Positions 11,358 to 22,619 of a DNA stretch of 64,000 nt are shown one piece after another (position 1 is the first letter of the stretch; each line of letters begins with the position of its first letter). This stretch comes from Toxorhynchites rutilus septentrionalis (taxonomy: Eukaryota; Arthropoda; Insecta; Diptera; Culicidae), in the NCBI RefSeq assembly GCF_029784135.1, contig NC_073746.1:252530494-252594493 (forward strand), given 5' to 3'. Under the pieces are notes generated by a model. That model was not told where the DNA came from. It saw only the letters and a list, made by a program, of their open reading frames with translations, and did not search any database. Both the position numbers and the translations under genes were made by a program.

Positions 11358-14214
11358 GCTACATACCATCTAACTGAATTTTTTTTCATTATTTGTTAAT
11401 AACCTAATGGCCCTCTCCACACCCATCTTCAAGGATAAAGCTTCATTTATAGATTTCAATTACCGATGTTTCCATTCGTTACATGCAGGTAATTAGATCG
11501 TTGACTGTTGTGGATGTGTAATTGAAACGAAATACTTATAGATAAAAGAAATGAGAAATCAGTATTAGATTTCGATCGTTATTCTGTGCCTGCAAAAATG
11601 TTTATTTCATAGTTCTGTGTTTGTTATTAGTCGTTACTAACTTGATTATTCAATGTTAATAATGAGTAGGACAGAAAGTGAATATTTTTTGATTGTTGAA
11701 AAACCCGATTGCGGTCTGTCTTAACCAATAGTTCACTCGAATGAAGAAGTTTTACCAGCGTACGGAATCATCATAAAAGATACCATAGGCAATAACACGT
11801 AAGAACGATATCAAAATAATCACCTAGAAATTAACTTACCAATTCCACGTAAAAATCACGTTAATAACGGATTGCCCACTTCACGTTAATAACGAGTGAA
11901 AGTGTACAGCTATTGTTGTAAATGGAACAGCAAACACAAATATCCAGATTACATGAACATTTAAGTGTTCCATTTTGAAACAAGGATTACCCAAATCAAG
12001 TGGATGTTTCATTTATATCCCAACTTATGGACCATTGTCAGAAACTCTACCATACCGACAAAAAACGGTACAAAAGCATTGGTTTAGCAAATCCATGACG
12101 ATGTACCCGTGTTATTAGACCAAGCGAAATATAAAAAATATGAGTAAACATAACCTGCATCAGAGGAAATCAAACGAAAACGAAAATAATATAAGGTAAC
12201 GCACACTATGCACAAAATCCCTTCGCGAAAGAGAATGAAACCGGACAACAATATCTTTATGGAAGAAGATGAAATCTCGCAGGACGGAGAAATTGAATGT
12301 GAAACATATATTTTTATATCAGAAAGTGAATATGTACCGTGCAGAGTTAGTAAGCATCTCTCGTAATAGAAAATGAATGAAACTAATTTTAACATTAAAA
12401 ACCTAGTTTTTAAAATAAATTGAAACAAATGAAACGAGCAACTCATAATTGTGATAAGAATAGGCCATTATAAAAAAATAAAAAGAAATATTTTAACAGA
12501 AAATATATTCTTAACAAACGTGAACTACAGACAAAACTGCGCTGTTAGCAACTCATTCAAACACTGAATAAAAAATAACAAACGAACAAAAAAAGATATA
12601 TGATCTGGCAGAGCAAATAAATTTTAACAAATAAAAGTATACACACTAAACAACAGATGATGAAATATGACATAGAAGAATAAACGTATTTTATACTTGA
12701 TGACTATATTATTAACGATAACGTATTATATTATACAGAAGAAGAAAAAAAACAAAAACCGATATTTACGAACTGTAAACAAAATCACAACTTTTAATAC
12801 TTCAATGCTTGTGACAGCAGCAAACGTCGACGATCGGTGTACAGTTTTTTGTGGATTGAGCGGAATCGATTAAATGAGAAAAAAGTGAAGACCGACACTA
12901 AACGAAAATGACACAAAAATGCGCTCACACGCGCGAACAAATTGAAACACATTTTGTCAACGAAATCGCTGCCGAGATGATAATACCATCAAATGCATAG
13001 TAACAGAATAGATTTTGCATATCCACGCGCCATCATAATTTGAACGATGTGGGAAAGTTATTCCTCAACCAAATTGACGACGATGCATTCCGACATCAAC
13101 CAACATATTTTTGAAGAAAAAAAATGATTCGTTAGTGTTCGAGTGAATTAAAAAAATCGTACCGTAATCAAATTTGCTATACTGCAAAAATAGCAACGAA
13201 CCATCAATGTAAAGCACGTGAGCTTTTCGGCATTCTCGATTAGATAATTAAATATACACCGAAAAAGCAATATATTGAAGTGTTATTAGGGCATTCGGCA
13301 CAAGAAAGAAAACTGTTGATCAGTTCGAATCATGGCACACAGCTCTATCGTTTATTGTTCGTAGAAAAGAATTTGTTTCCAATATTCGCGAAATTCAAAG
13401 TATCGAGGTTGAATAAGTGTTCCGTCAAGCATAAATAACATCGTTCAGGATAGTAGGTAATTAGGTAAAATAAAAGAAAAAATCGTTATTTCACTGGTAG
13501 AACCAAATCGTTTGCTCTCGACAGACTGCTATCATACGCGAATTCTTCACACCGAATTTTTTATCAACAGTTGAAATGGTGTAGAGCTGCTTCAATGACA
13601 ACCGAAACCGTATATATTTTCAATTATCTATGAGAGAAGGTAGGATATTGTTTAAAACTAAGCATATCTCAATTATGTTATTATGTATGAGATATTGTTG
13701 ATCATCAAAAAAAAACCCGTTAATTATTGTCTAGTATCGTTGATAACAACCTGCTTTGTGTATATCGTATGGCTATTTTCACCAAGAAATGATTTAGCAT
13801 TGTGATACACAGCCGTCTTCAATCATTTGTAATTGTGGACACAATTCATCGCTGAATTTATCACTGAATTTATCGCTGAATTATTTCAGTGTCTGTTCCA
13901 TGCAAGGTATAATCAGCCCAGTTCTAGACGGGCAGGTTTTTGGTGCCAACATCTCGAGAGCAAAACAGCTGAGATGATTGCGGTTTTGAACCCGCTATGA
14001 ACCCTACTGACAGCTCTGTTAGCTAAGGTGCAGACACTTTTGAAGTTTTGAATCCTGAGATATTGGCACCATCCAGGCACATAGTGAGAGATAGAGGGTA
14101 GCAGGACCCTGGGAATAATCCAGGGGATTGTCCGTGGAATAGTCGGGCAAGCTCACCGCAAATAACGGAAATCGTGGATAACGCAATACACGACTAAAAA
14201 GATATGCAAACACG
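11358..14214. other. long AT-rich intergenic stretch, nothing recognised
   Basis: About 2.9 kb with no convincing exon, terminal repeat or RNA gene on either strand. Open frames here are short and AT-driven. Confidence 0.5.
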
Positions 14215-14280
14215 AGAAAAAAATGTTTCAGCATGAAAACTATGTTTTATCAGTACAGAAATCATTAAACTATCCATCTA
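14215..14280 (+). repeat. short dispersed repeat shared with 48100-48160
   Basis: Contains GCATGAAAACTATGTTTTAT followed by CAATACAGAAA/CAGTACAGAAA and AACTATCCATCT; the same string occurs at about 48109-48160 with a few substitutions, in the same orientation. Family unknown. Confidence 0.6.
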
Positions 14281-14662
14281 AAAGGTCGTGTACACTAGTT
14301 GTCAAAAAATGTAAAAGCCAAGAACAAAAAAAAAGAACATGAGTCTACCACTAAATTAAATTATCCACGGGCTTCTCATTTTCTCGTTCTTCAACTATTC
14401 GTATGCTCAATATCTGATACCACAGTTCTGATCTCTGGTCGATTGCTCATTTCACACAAATTATATTTCGGAGAAGTAAGCAAACAAGGTATTGTATCTG
14501 AAAGATTTTTGCTATTCAATGGCTACGTGTCATCGAATATTTGTAGAGTTTCGTCCTAAACAGTACTCTGCAACAATTGTTTCGTTTTTCAGGCATTAGA
14601 CCTTCCACACTTTTATGAATCTATGAGCCCGGTCCTTCTTCGCTTTCATAACGTATACTTTA

Positions 14663-15132
14663 GGGTGCCAATGAAAATGGTCATCTCGAATTTCAAAAAT
14701 TTACCCCATTAAAAATGTTCACCACCTCGATCAACATTTTGTAGCAAGTTCCGAATGAAAAATCAAGATAACTATTTTTATTGGCCCCCAGAACCATACT
14801 TTTCGTTTCGTATTCCGAAAAAAAACTAAGTCCCCAGACTGCCGACTTTTGACAAAACGAAATTTTCGAGATGACACTAGATCTCGACGTTTCATGTAAT
14901 TTTATGACATTTGGAATCAATTTTTTTTTCAAAAACCCCTATTTCCTTTACTCCCCCCTCGGGTGATTTTTCAATTTTCAAAAAACTCAAACTTTGACCG
15001 CTATTCGCCACTCTCCCTTAAGTCCGATTGAGCTGAAATTTGGCATAGAGTGTTTTTTCGAGGTGGTGAACATTTTGTAAAGGGTAACTTGAAATTTTAA
15101 GGTCGATTTTTCCCATACATTCATTGGCACCC
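14663..15132. mobile_element. TA-flanked MITE (GGGTGCCAATGA ends), copy 1
   Basis: The inverted ends are GGGTGCCAATGA (14663) and TCATTGGCACCC (to 15132). They are flanked by TA (14661-14662, 15133-15134), which suggests the Tc1/mariner superfamily. The interior carries GAGGTGGTGAACATTTTGTA and AGCTGAAATTTGGCATAG, which recur at 16003-16274. There are also internal inverted segments around the TGAACATTTT motif. 470 bp, non-coding. Confidence 0.8.
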
Positions 15133-15509
15133 TAGTATACATGTATTCAGATGGTAACTGAAAATAGCCACACGATATTCACATATGCACTATGTGAAAT
15201 AAATATAAGATTTTTATTGTTTTTCTGGCAACGCGAAAGGAATTGAACACACGATAGCGAAATATAATCAAAATAAAACAAATTGCAAACATTATGTCAG
15301 CACGTTACAGCAAAATGTTTTCAAAAGTTCATCAATCCTAGACAGGTAAATGAAAATGGCTACCATCATATCATTTACGGAGGAGAGCGAATCATTGCAG
15401 CAGAATCAGAAGAAAATCTAACACCATCGTTGTAGAACATAAATCTCCTCAACATCTTAACATTCAAATCAAATAATAGTTTTAAAAACATCCGATGAAA
15501 TTCAAATTT

Positions 15510-15870
15510 TAATATTGTTTGTAACTCTTAGTTGCTGAGAACTGTTCATCATTAACTTTCTCCAACAGGTCTGTTCCGTAGCAATTAACAATTTGGCAAA
15601 TGTCAGAATTGTCAATCAAACAACACATCCCAGACGTGTAGTCATTCCCACCAAGAGAGAACAACTTACGTTTCGGAAACCTTATGCTGACAGTTATTGA
15701 ACCGGTGGTTTTTTTTCGGAAAAACTCTGTAAATGTCTTACGCGTCAGTAACACGAATCTCATGCCAACTCGACTAGCATTTGGTAGCACCATCTTATAG
15801 TGTAGTGAAACTTTGTGGGTGTAAAAATATTGACCATTTAAGCAACTTTGCATACTTCAAATTACCAAAA
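15510..15870 (-). repeat. dispersed repeat fragment, pair with 21555-21665
   Basis: On the minus strand, 15750-15865 reads AGTATGCAAAGTTGCTTAAA...TTTTTACACCCACAAAGTTTC...GATGGTGCT...GAGTTGGCATGA; the same blocks occur on the plus strand at 21565-21660. An open frame of 114 codons lies across it on the minus strand, with no recognised domain. Confidence 0.6.
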
Positions 15871-16002
15871 AAAATCATATTCCTTTTGGAAAAGAGCCAT
15901 TTTTTCATAAATTAAATCTAAAATTAGATCTAAAAGTTGGTATAGAGAATGAAATGTTTAGATTTTCATGAAAAAATGCAAAACAAACACACTGAAAAAA
16001 AA

Positions 16003-16274
16003 AACGTACAAAAAAATTTCGAGATGACATTAGATCTCGACGTTTCTTTCATGCCATTTTAAGATATTTGGCATAAAAAAAAATTTCGAAATCCCCGATT
16101 GGGTGATTTTTCGATTTTCAAAAAACTCAAACTTTGACCGCTTTGCGTCACTCTCCCTAGTCCGATTGAGCTGAAATTTGGCATAGGGTGTTTTTTCGAG
16201 GTGGTGAACATTTTGTATAGGGTAACTTTTTGAAATTTTAGGGTCGATTTTTTCCCAAACATACATTGGCACCC
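16003..16274. mobile_element. TA-flanked MITE, copy 2 (5' truncated)
   Basis: It is the right-hand 270 bp of the MITE at 14663-15132 in the same orientation, ending CATTGGCACCC at 16274 followed by TA. The left terminus is missing. Confidence 0.8.
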
Positions 16275-16276
16275 TA

Positions 16277-16840
16277 ACCGACGTAGCTGAACCTCTCCAG
16301 ATTTCGTTTAACGACGGATTCCAGTAGCAGCTATCTTGAGTATCATTTTCGAGAAACGACCGATATCTAGTTTTCTAATTTGTGCTTACTATATGTTCCT
16401 GGAATCCTAATCCTATGTCAAAATGTATCGCAGATTCTATTAGATATTTTCAATCCCTAAAACACGAAATTTCGAATCAAAATGACAGTTTTCATGACAG
16501 TATGAACGCACTTTTGAAATTCACATTTATTGTGCTTTAGTAAGGAAATGAAAAACACTGTTATACAGACTTTTGCATCTTTTCGCCTTAGATCAAACAT
16601 GAGAAAGCAGGACTTCACGCCACGTATGAATGCCAAAATGACTTTCATTCAGACTGATTAGAATGATACATGAAAAAAATTGGTGAGACGGAAAAAATAT
16701 TATTGACATCAAGCCATAACAAATATTGGAACGTGAATTTAAGAAATATGTAAATCTGTATGAAACCCAAAAAATCTGTAATCTGTAGCTACAAATTCTT
16801 GTATAAATACAGATTATTCTGTAGATATAGTAACCCTGAC
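16277..16840 (-). repeat. left arm of composite inverted repeat
   Basis: Reverse complement of 17790-18300: shared blocks include AACTAGATATCGGTCG, GGAATCCGTCGTTAAACG, TATTATTGACATCAAGCC and AAATCTGTAAATCTGTATG. The degraded palindrome of the X/Z type (GACATAGGATTAGG-like on the minus strand) lies near 16405-16422. Non-coding. Confidence 0.7.
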
Positions 16841-17342
16841 ACCGACCCAACTGAATCGATGCATTGTACGCGAATGCATACCCTTCCGTACTGATCAAAC
16901 TGTTGGACGATGAAAAGTGTGCAGTGTGCGGGATATTCAAGGCCACTGTTTCACGAATATAATCAGCAACGACCAAAGAGTTTCAAGCCATCTAATAGAC
17001 AACCGTAACCCATTGCTTTCGTGTAATCGACCCAGCACACAACATCAGGCAAATTGGCAAAATGAGGACGAATAATTTGAAATCGTGAGAACGAAAATAA
17101 TTGGCGCTTTTTAGGACAACCAAACTTTTCACAAAATAATTATTAAAAGTTAGTACAACACTGTGTATTCTGAAGTGATAGCCGAATAATATTATATGTA
17201 AACTGATTTTTGTTTGCTTGGGGAGAGCCTGTGTTGATTTAGAGGTGTTTTTGAGTTTATTGGTGGTTGGGAACTTTACGATCGATTAATCAGTTTTTAC
17301 GGATTCGTGCATGGTTTCCAAATTGTAAGTGGCTTCAAAGTA

Positions 17343-17775
17343 CAGGGAAACTTCGATATAACGTACCCTCGATATAACGTCACTCGATATAACGTACATT
17401 TTACCTCGATATAACGTTCACATTTCCAAAGAGGAACAAAAATTTCAATATTTTTTTTCTGATAGAACAATGAATTATCTGTATTGTGATGCTAAAACAA
17501 GTTTTGTACCTTCAATCAATCCCGAAATACAGCTGGTTTTGTAATTCCGGATTCTAAATGAATCATGCTTTAATCAACAGTACGAAGGGAAACATCATAA
17601 GAAAGGCTGGCTTCGTCTTCTGCTTGAAGTTATTCATTGACTTTACTATAACAGCAACACAATAATGTGTTATAGACTACGTTTGTGAGTACTTTACTAT
17701 GCTTCGATATAACGTACAATTCGATACAACGTACAATTTTGAAAGTGAAATGTACGTTATATCGAAGTTTACCTG
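17343..17775. mobile_element. pogo/Tigger-like MITE with CGATATAACG repeats
   Basis: The ends are CAGGGAAACTTCGATATAAC (17343) and GTTATATCGAAGTTTACCTG (to 17775), with TA on both sides (17341-17342, 17776-17777). The subterminal region repeats CGATATAACGT four times at the left and twice at the right. CAG-initial ends with a TA target suggest a pogo/Tigger-type non-autonomous element; the assignment is inference. Confidence 0.8.
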
Positions 17776-17789
17776 TACAACGCATTGCA

Positions 17790-18300
17790 AGCAGGGTTAC
17801 CATATCTACAGATCTGTATTCATCTGTATCTGTATTTACACAGATTTTTCAAACTTTTTGAAACCAAGAATCAGTAGTTACAGATTACAGATTTCATACA
17901 GATTTACAGATTTTTTAAAATAACGTTCCAATTATTGTTATGGCTTGATGTCAATAATATTTTGCTCATCTCATCAATTGTATATTCATAGGTAGCGTGC
18001 TCATGTTCGATCTAAGGTGAAAAAATGCAAAAGTCTGTTTCTTCGACTAGCTTTGTAGTAAACAAATAACAATGGTTATTTTTTTGCGCTCATACTGCCG
18101 TGAAAATCCATTTTACTTTGAATCCTCTTGTTTCACGGATAACCATCGTTTTGATGTAGGATTACGTCTTCAGGAACATATAGCGATTACAAATTAAAAA
18201 ACTAGATATCGGTCGCGTCACGAAAATGATACTCAACATCCTTAATGGAATCCGTCGTTAAACGCAATCTAGAGAGGTTCATTCACGACCGAAAATTTTT
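17790..18300 (+). repeat. right arm of composite inverted repeat
   Basis: Complement of 16277-16840 (see there). It begins CAGGGTTACCATATCTACAG, contains ACAGAT-rich tandem text, and ends with a GATGTAGGATTACGTC motif (18155) and GGAATCCGTCGTTAAACG. Confidence 0.7.
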
Positions 18301-18520
18301 GGATATTTTCAATAGAATCTGAAGAAGCCACACGAACCTACATAGGAGTTGAAGCTATAGAAACAGAAGCTACTGAGCTGGGTGAAAGCAGCAAAAACAT
18401 AAATATAGAAAAAAAATCCTGTACGTATTCTAAGCATAGGCCTTCTGAGCAATTTTATGACAATTTTTAAAGGATTGAGAATTCTCCTTTTTTACTACAG
18501 TTCTGGCTCTAGGTGAATAC

Positions 18521-18746
18521 TGTGTGATCTCTATTACCGAGGAATCACCCAACGCGCTCTGAGAAGCCGAATCACTCTTTCGTTACTGTTGGTATGCCAA
18601 ATAGGCGATGCTTTTTGCTGTACGACTAGATGTGGGTACCGTGCGTGTGTATGTGCATCATGTATATGCATACAAGGTGGGATATTACTGTGAGGCATAA
18701 TAGGCGATATCGGCAAGGTTATTATTATAGCTTATGGTGCCACACA
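18521..18746 (+). repeat. LTR-like direct repeat, left
   Basis: 226 bp starting TGTGTGATCTC and ending GCCACACA. It is repeated at equal length at 20152-20377 with about 95% identity by eye. TG...CA ends and equal length suggest a pair of LTRs. I saw no clear primer-binding site or target duplication. Confidence 0.6.
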
Positions 18747-20151
18747 TCCCATCTCAACAATATAGAAGAAAGGCAAAGTGTAAAACGTAAAAAAAACCGT
18801 TTCAAACGAAATGATCATTTGACTAACCATTCATCGTTTTCACATAGAATATTTCTCAAAAATTCAATTGCTCTACCTATCGTTCAGTAATTCACTGTCA
18901 AAAAGAATGAGGTCATCCTGATCCTCTATCGATAAGATCCGTCGTGAGCCATTTTATCTGCTGTATGAAAAAAACTGCCGCTCAAATCTTTCTCGAATGA
19001 TTTGGCTTGCTATCTGTTTTCAAAAGCGCGACTAATCCGGAACCACTGTCATCAAGATTTGGCGCAATCATCTTGATCCGCTAACGACAAAATTTGCGGT
19101 CATCCCGAGCCGCTATAAATAAAACCATGCATGGTCGATTCAATCCGCTGTTTATTTAGAAAAATGCAGTCACCTGCGTCATCCAGTCACCATCACGGCC
19201 CGCTGCCGAATGAGAACAACAAATATATCCTATTAAGATCTGCTGATGGCAGAATGTTGTGGATAAGTGGATTTTTACATAGCACGGTCGTCCCGATCCG
19301 CACTCTTAACATTTTATTTTTTTTCTGTGCAGTCGTCCCGATCCGCAAATAATTTTACTTCCATTTTTACACAACACGGTCGTCCCGATCCGCACTCTTA
19401 TCATTATCATTTTTTCAAACCTTTCCAAGCAAAAATCCGCAAGCACACAGAATGAATTCAACAACAAAGCGACTTTCGCTTCAAACTCTGGAGAACTTCC
19501 AGTGGTCTGAATACATATTGTCTCTAGAAGACATTAGTTCATTTGCACTCGAGAGTTCGAATGATTGTGACTTCGTATCTTTATTATTGGGTCTGTACTA
19601 TACAATAGACTAACCTATATTTTTCAAACGACCACTTCACAAATCGAAGATTTTTCGTTTACATGGTTTCAGTTACAACCAAAACTATAAAGCCCAAATA
19701 AACAAATTCAGTTATCACAGTTCCGCTTTTGTGGAATAACTGGGGCTATATTCACTCAGTCAACGGCCCATCATGCCAATTATCATTTCCAAACACGCAA
19801 AATATAATTCGCCGTTGCGCCATATATTCTTTGTTCACATTCATTGAAGCAAACCTCAAATGCTCAAGGCAAGTTCAATGAAATGCGCCACACAACAATA
19901 CCAATTAGAACCAACATTGAACATTCCATCAAACTTTGTTCAAAAGTAAGTCATTAATCTCAGTCTCCTCCGATATGACTGTGAAGACACCCGAAGACAC
20001 TTCTTTTTGTACCATGTGAAAGACATTCCAAAAAATCACCTGGCATCCCTGCTTACGTTAGCGGTGGTGATTGATCAACGGCCACCCTTCTCACTTTCCG
20101 GATCATGTTTCCTTCTGCTGAAAATTCAGCAGTCTGACAGGACCGCCAAAA
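18747..20151 (+). mobile_element. internal region between LTR-like repeats, non-coding
   Basis: 1.4 kb with no gag or pol homology. From about 18905 to 19400 it carries at least seven diverged copies of a GTCGTCCCGATCCGC-like unit (18912, 19066, 19098, 19287, 19331 and 19378 are clearest). If the flanking repeats are LTRs this would be a TRIM/LARD-like non-autonomous retrotransposon. Confidence 0.4.
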
Positions 20152-20377
20152 TGTGTGATCTCTATTACCGAGGAATCACCCAACGCGCTCTAAGAAGCCG
20201 AATCACTCTTTCGTTACTGTCGGTATGCCAAAGAGGCGATGCTTGTTGCTGTACGACTGGATGTGGGTACCATGCGTGTGTATGTGCATCAAGTATATGC
20301 ATACAAGGTGGGATAGTACTGTGAGGCACAATAGGCGATATCGGCAAGGTTATTATTACAGCTTATGGTGTCACACA
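20152..20377 (+). repeat. LTR-like direct repeat, right
   Basis: Partner of 18521-18746; starts TGTGTGATCTC and ends GTGTCACACA. The few differences are single substitutions. Confidence 0.6.
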
Positions 20378-20559
20378 AATGCCATCAACGGTTATGTCCC
20401 CGACATTACCGACCTGTTTTTTTTTGGTGATTGAATCGCAACTAGTCCTAATGTTGTCTAAAGATAACGAATTCGATATAGGCTATTCGACAAAGCTTTA
20501 GATATCAGGGCCCGAAATCTTCGAAGATGAAAAATGAAGACCGATTCTGCTCTCCGAAC

Positions 20560-21310
20560 TGCTTCGGCAGTCACCCACAACAAAAAGTGACTTGACTAGA
20601 AAATTAATTGACTAGCGTTGACTAGCGAGGATGACTGGTAAACTAATTCAGTCAGTGGTTATTTTAACTGACTTGACTAATGAATACAAATCTGCCTCTT
20701 CATTCAACTGACTTCAATCCACACTTCTATTTTCCCCTGACACTAATTTTATACACGCGTATACAATTTTATTTTACGTCCATATAAAGAGGAACGAAAA
20801 CATGATTTCAAAAAAGAAGTTACTCCATCAATGGACGGTTTATTGTCTACCCATCGTGAATTCAAACCAACGAACTTAGACATTTATCAAGGATGTTATA
20901 AATGTTCTCGCGTTACTATTAGTAAATAGCGAGCAAAATAGCGCACACACACTGCACGCTATTTTATACGTGTGAGTAATTTCCGTGTACGATCTAACTC
21001 ACCTGTAGCGTATGTGAAACCACGTTGAACTCGAACATCGATGCATGCACACGTACATGTGAGAAAGAAAGAGAGGAACGAATTCGTTTTGGGGGAAGTC
21101 ACTTCAAAATGCAATGAGGACAATTTGACTGGGAAGAATGAAATGATATAGTCGAGTCGGTAGAGGGAGATAGCGACTAAACGTCCGACTGACTGTTTAG
21201 TCATTTTGACGGAGAAACTGCGCGACGAAGCCAAAAGTCATTACTAACTGACTACGGATATAGTCAGTCAGATAGTCAGCTCACTATCCTCAGTTGACTA
21301 TGACTATGCA
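20560..21310. repeat. GACT/AGTC-rich repeat element
   Basis: Both ends are crowded with TGACTGACT, TTGACTAG and AGTCAGT motifs (20580-20700 and 21170-21310), while the middle lacks them. This is typical of a MITE or foldback with subterminal repeats, but exact termini could not be fixed. A small minus-strand open frame inside (20959-21234) shows no domain. Confidence 0.45.
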
Positions 21311-21554
21311 GAATCCTGTTAGATATTATTGAAATAAGAATATTTGTCGAAGACGTCAACTTTCTATCTGGAATATAAGATATTTTTTATGGAGGCTCTT
21401 GAAAAACTAATGTTCTACTCGTTACACTTGTTTGTAAATTATCGCGACTGACAATTTTACCTTAGTTAGAACTTGCGTTTTGAGTTAGAACTTTTTTGGA
21501 AAAAAATAAGAGAAAAACCTGGCCATTTTCAAAAAGTAGTATGATTTTTTTAAG

Positions 21555-21665
21555 ATTTCACGTATGCAAAGTTGCCTAAATTGATGTTTTTACACCCACA
21601 AAGTTTCACCGCAATCTGAGATGGTGCTGCCGACTCATAAGACGAGTTGGCATGAAATTCGTCAT
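21555..21665 (+). repeat. dispersed repeat fragment, pair with 15750-15865
   Basis: Inverted relative of the repeat at 15510-15870, sharing TATGCAAAGTTGC and TTTTTACACCCACAAAGTTTC blocks. Confidence 0.6.
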
Positions 21666-21762
21666 TTGTATTAATTGAAATGCAATAATACGGCATATGT
21701 TGTGGAATTACCTTGGGATTTGTGTCCTACTGAGAGCTGCACCAGCTGAGATGAAGACACTT

Positions 21763-22612
21763 TTATAGTTTTTGAACCCCACTGATAGCTTGAATGTTGG
21801 CATCATTGTCAAGCGTTACCATTGAACCAAGGTAGACAAATTGATCCACTACCTCAAACTCATCGCCCTCGATCACTAGACTACTGCCTAATCTCAAATC
21901 TCCGGCCGACAATGTCCACCTTGGTAGTAAAGCAGATGAATTGACTTGACCTGTTGAAAATCGTGCCACGCGAGTTAAGATCCTCATAACACCATCTAAG
22001 AAAGAAAGACCATTACCTTGCGGAAGTCTTCTGTGGGACTAGAATCAATCAGATAATCCTCCCGATATTCTAACACAACACTGTATTCTATCTATCACAG
22101 CCCGAATCAATCTGGTCAGTATCACGCGGAAGCCGTTTTCGTCCATAATTCATCGTAGCTCTTTTCGTGTTATTGAATAGTATGCGGCTTTAAAGTTAAC
22201 CAATAGATGGTCCTCTGCTTGTACACCATTCGGGTGTTCATCGGAATGCTGCCTCCACAATTCGGTATCCTCACAAGTGTTCGTCGAGATATCCTTATTC
22301 CGACGCATATCTGCTCCTGGAACGAAGCTTTCTCGGCAATTTCCGGTAGAACTTTCGCGTCTCATGATGCAGCTATTCTAGTTCTTCCTGGTTGCGCTCA
22401 TCTCCCCGGAAGAGTTGGAGTTTCTGTCTTCGCTTCTGTTTGCATTGCTTTTGACGTGTAGCTTGACGCAGCATTAGCTCCCGCGCAGCGTTCTTCTGGT
22501 ATAACACCAGTACACACTCATCATCGAGCCACTCGTCCCGTCGTCTTCGATCCACATGACCTAGGATGTTTTCCGCTACACTGTTGATGGCTGTTTTAAT
22601 CATGAACCCCAA
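21763..22612 (-). pseudogene. RTE/JAM1-like non-LTR retrotransposon relic
   Basis: Three collinear minus-strand pieces follow the order of an RTE-type pol. 22612-22373 (RRRRDEWLDDECVLVLYQKN and a basic stretch) is the linker before reverse transcriptase. 22365-22150 ends LLVNFKAAYYSITRKELR, corresponding to the RT motif usually written FKAAYDSI (a D-to-Y change here). 21987-21763 holds FEVVDQFVYLGSMVTLDND, the motif distal to RT. Frameshifts and stops separate them, so it is dead. The JAM1 assignment rests on the mosquito context and motif style. Confidence 0.8.
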
Positions 22613-22619
22613 CAGACCT

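Noticed and set aside
12084..12446. 120-codon minus-strand frame
   Set aside because: Composition follows AT-rich intergenic DNA, with no motif and no neighbouring exon signals.
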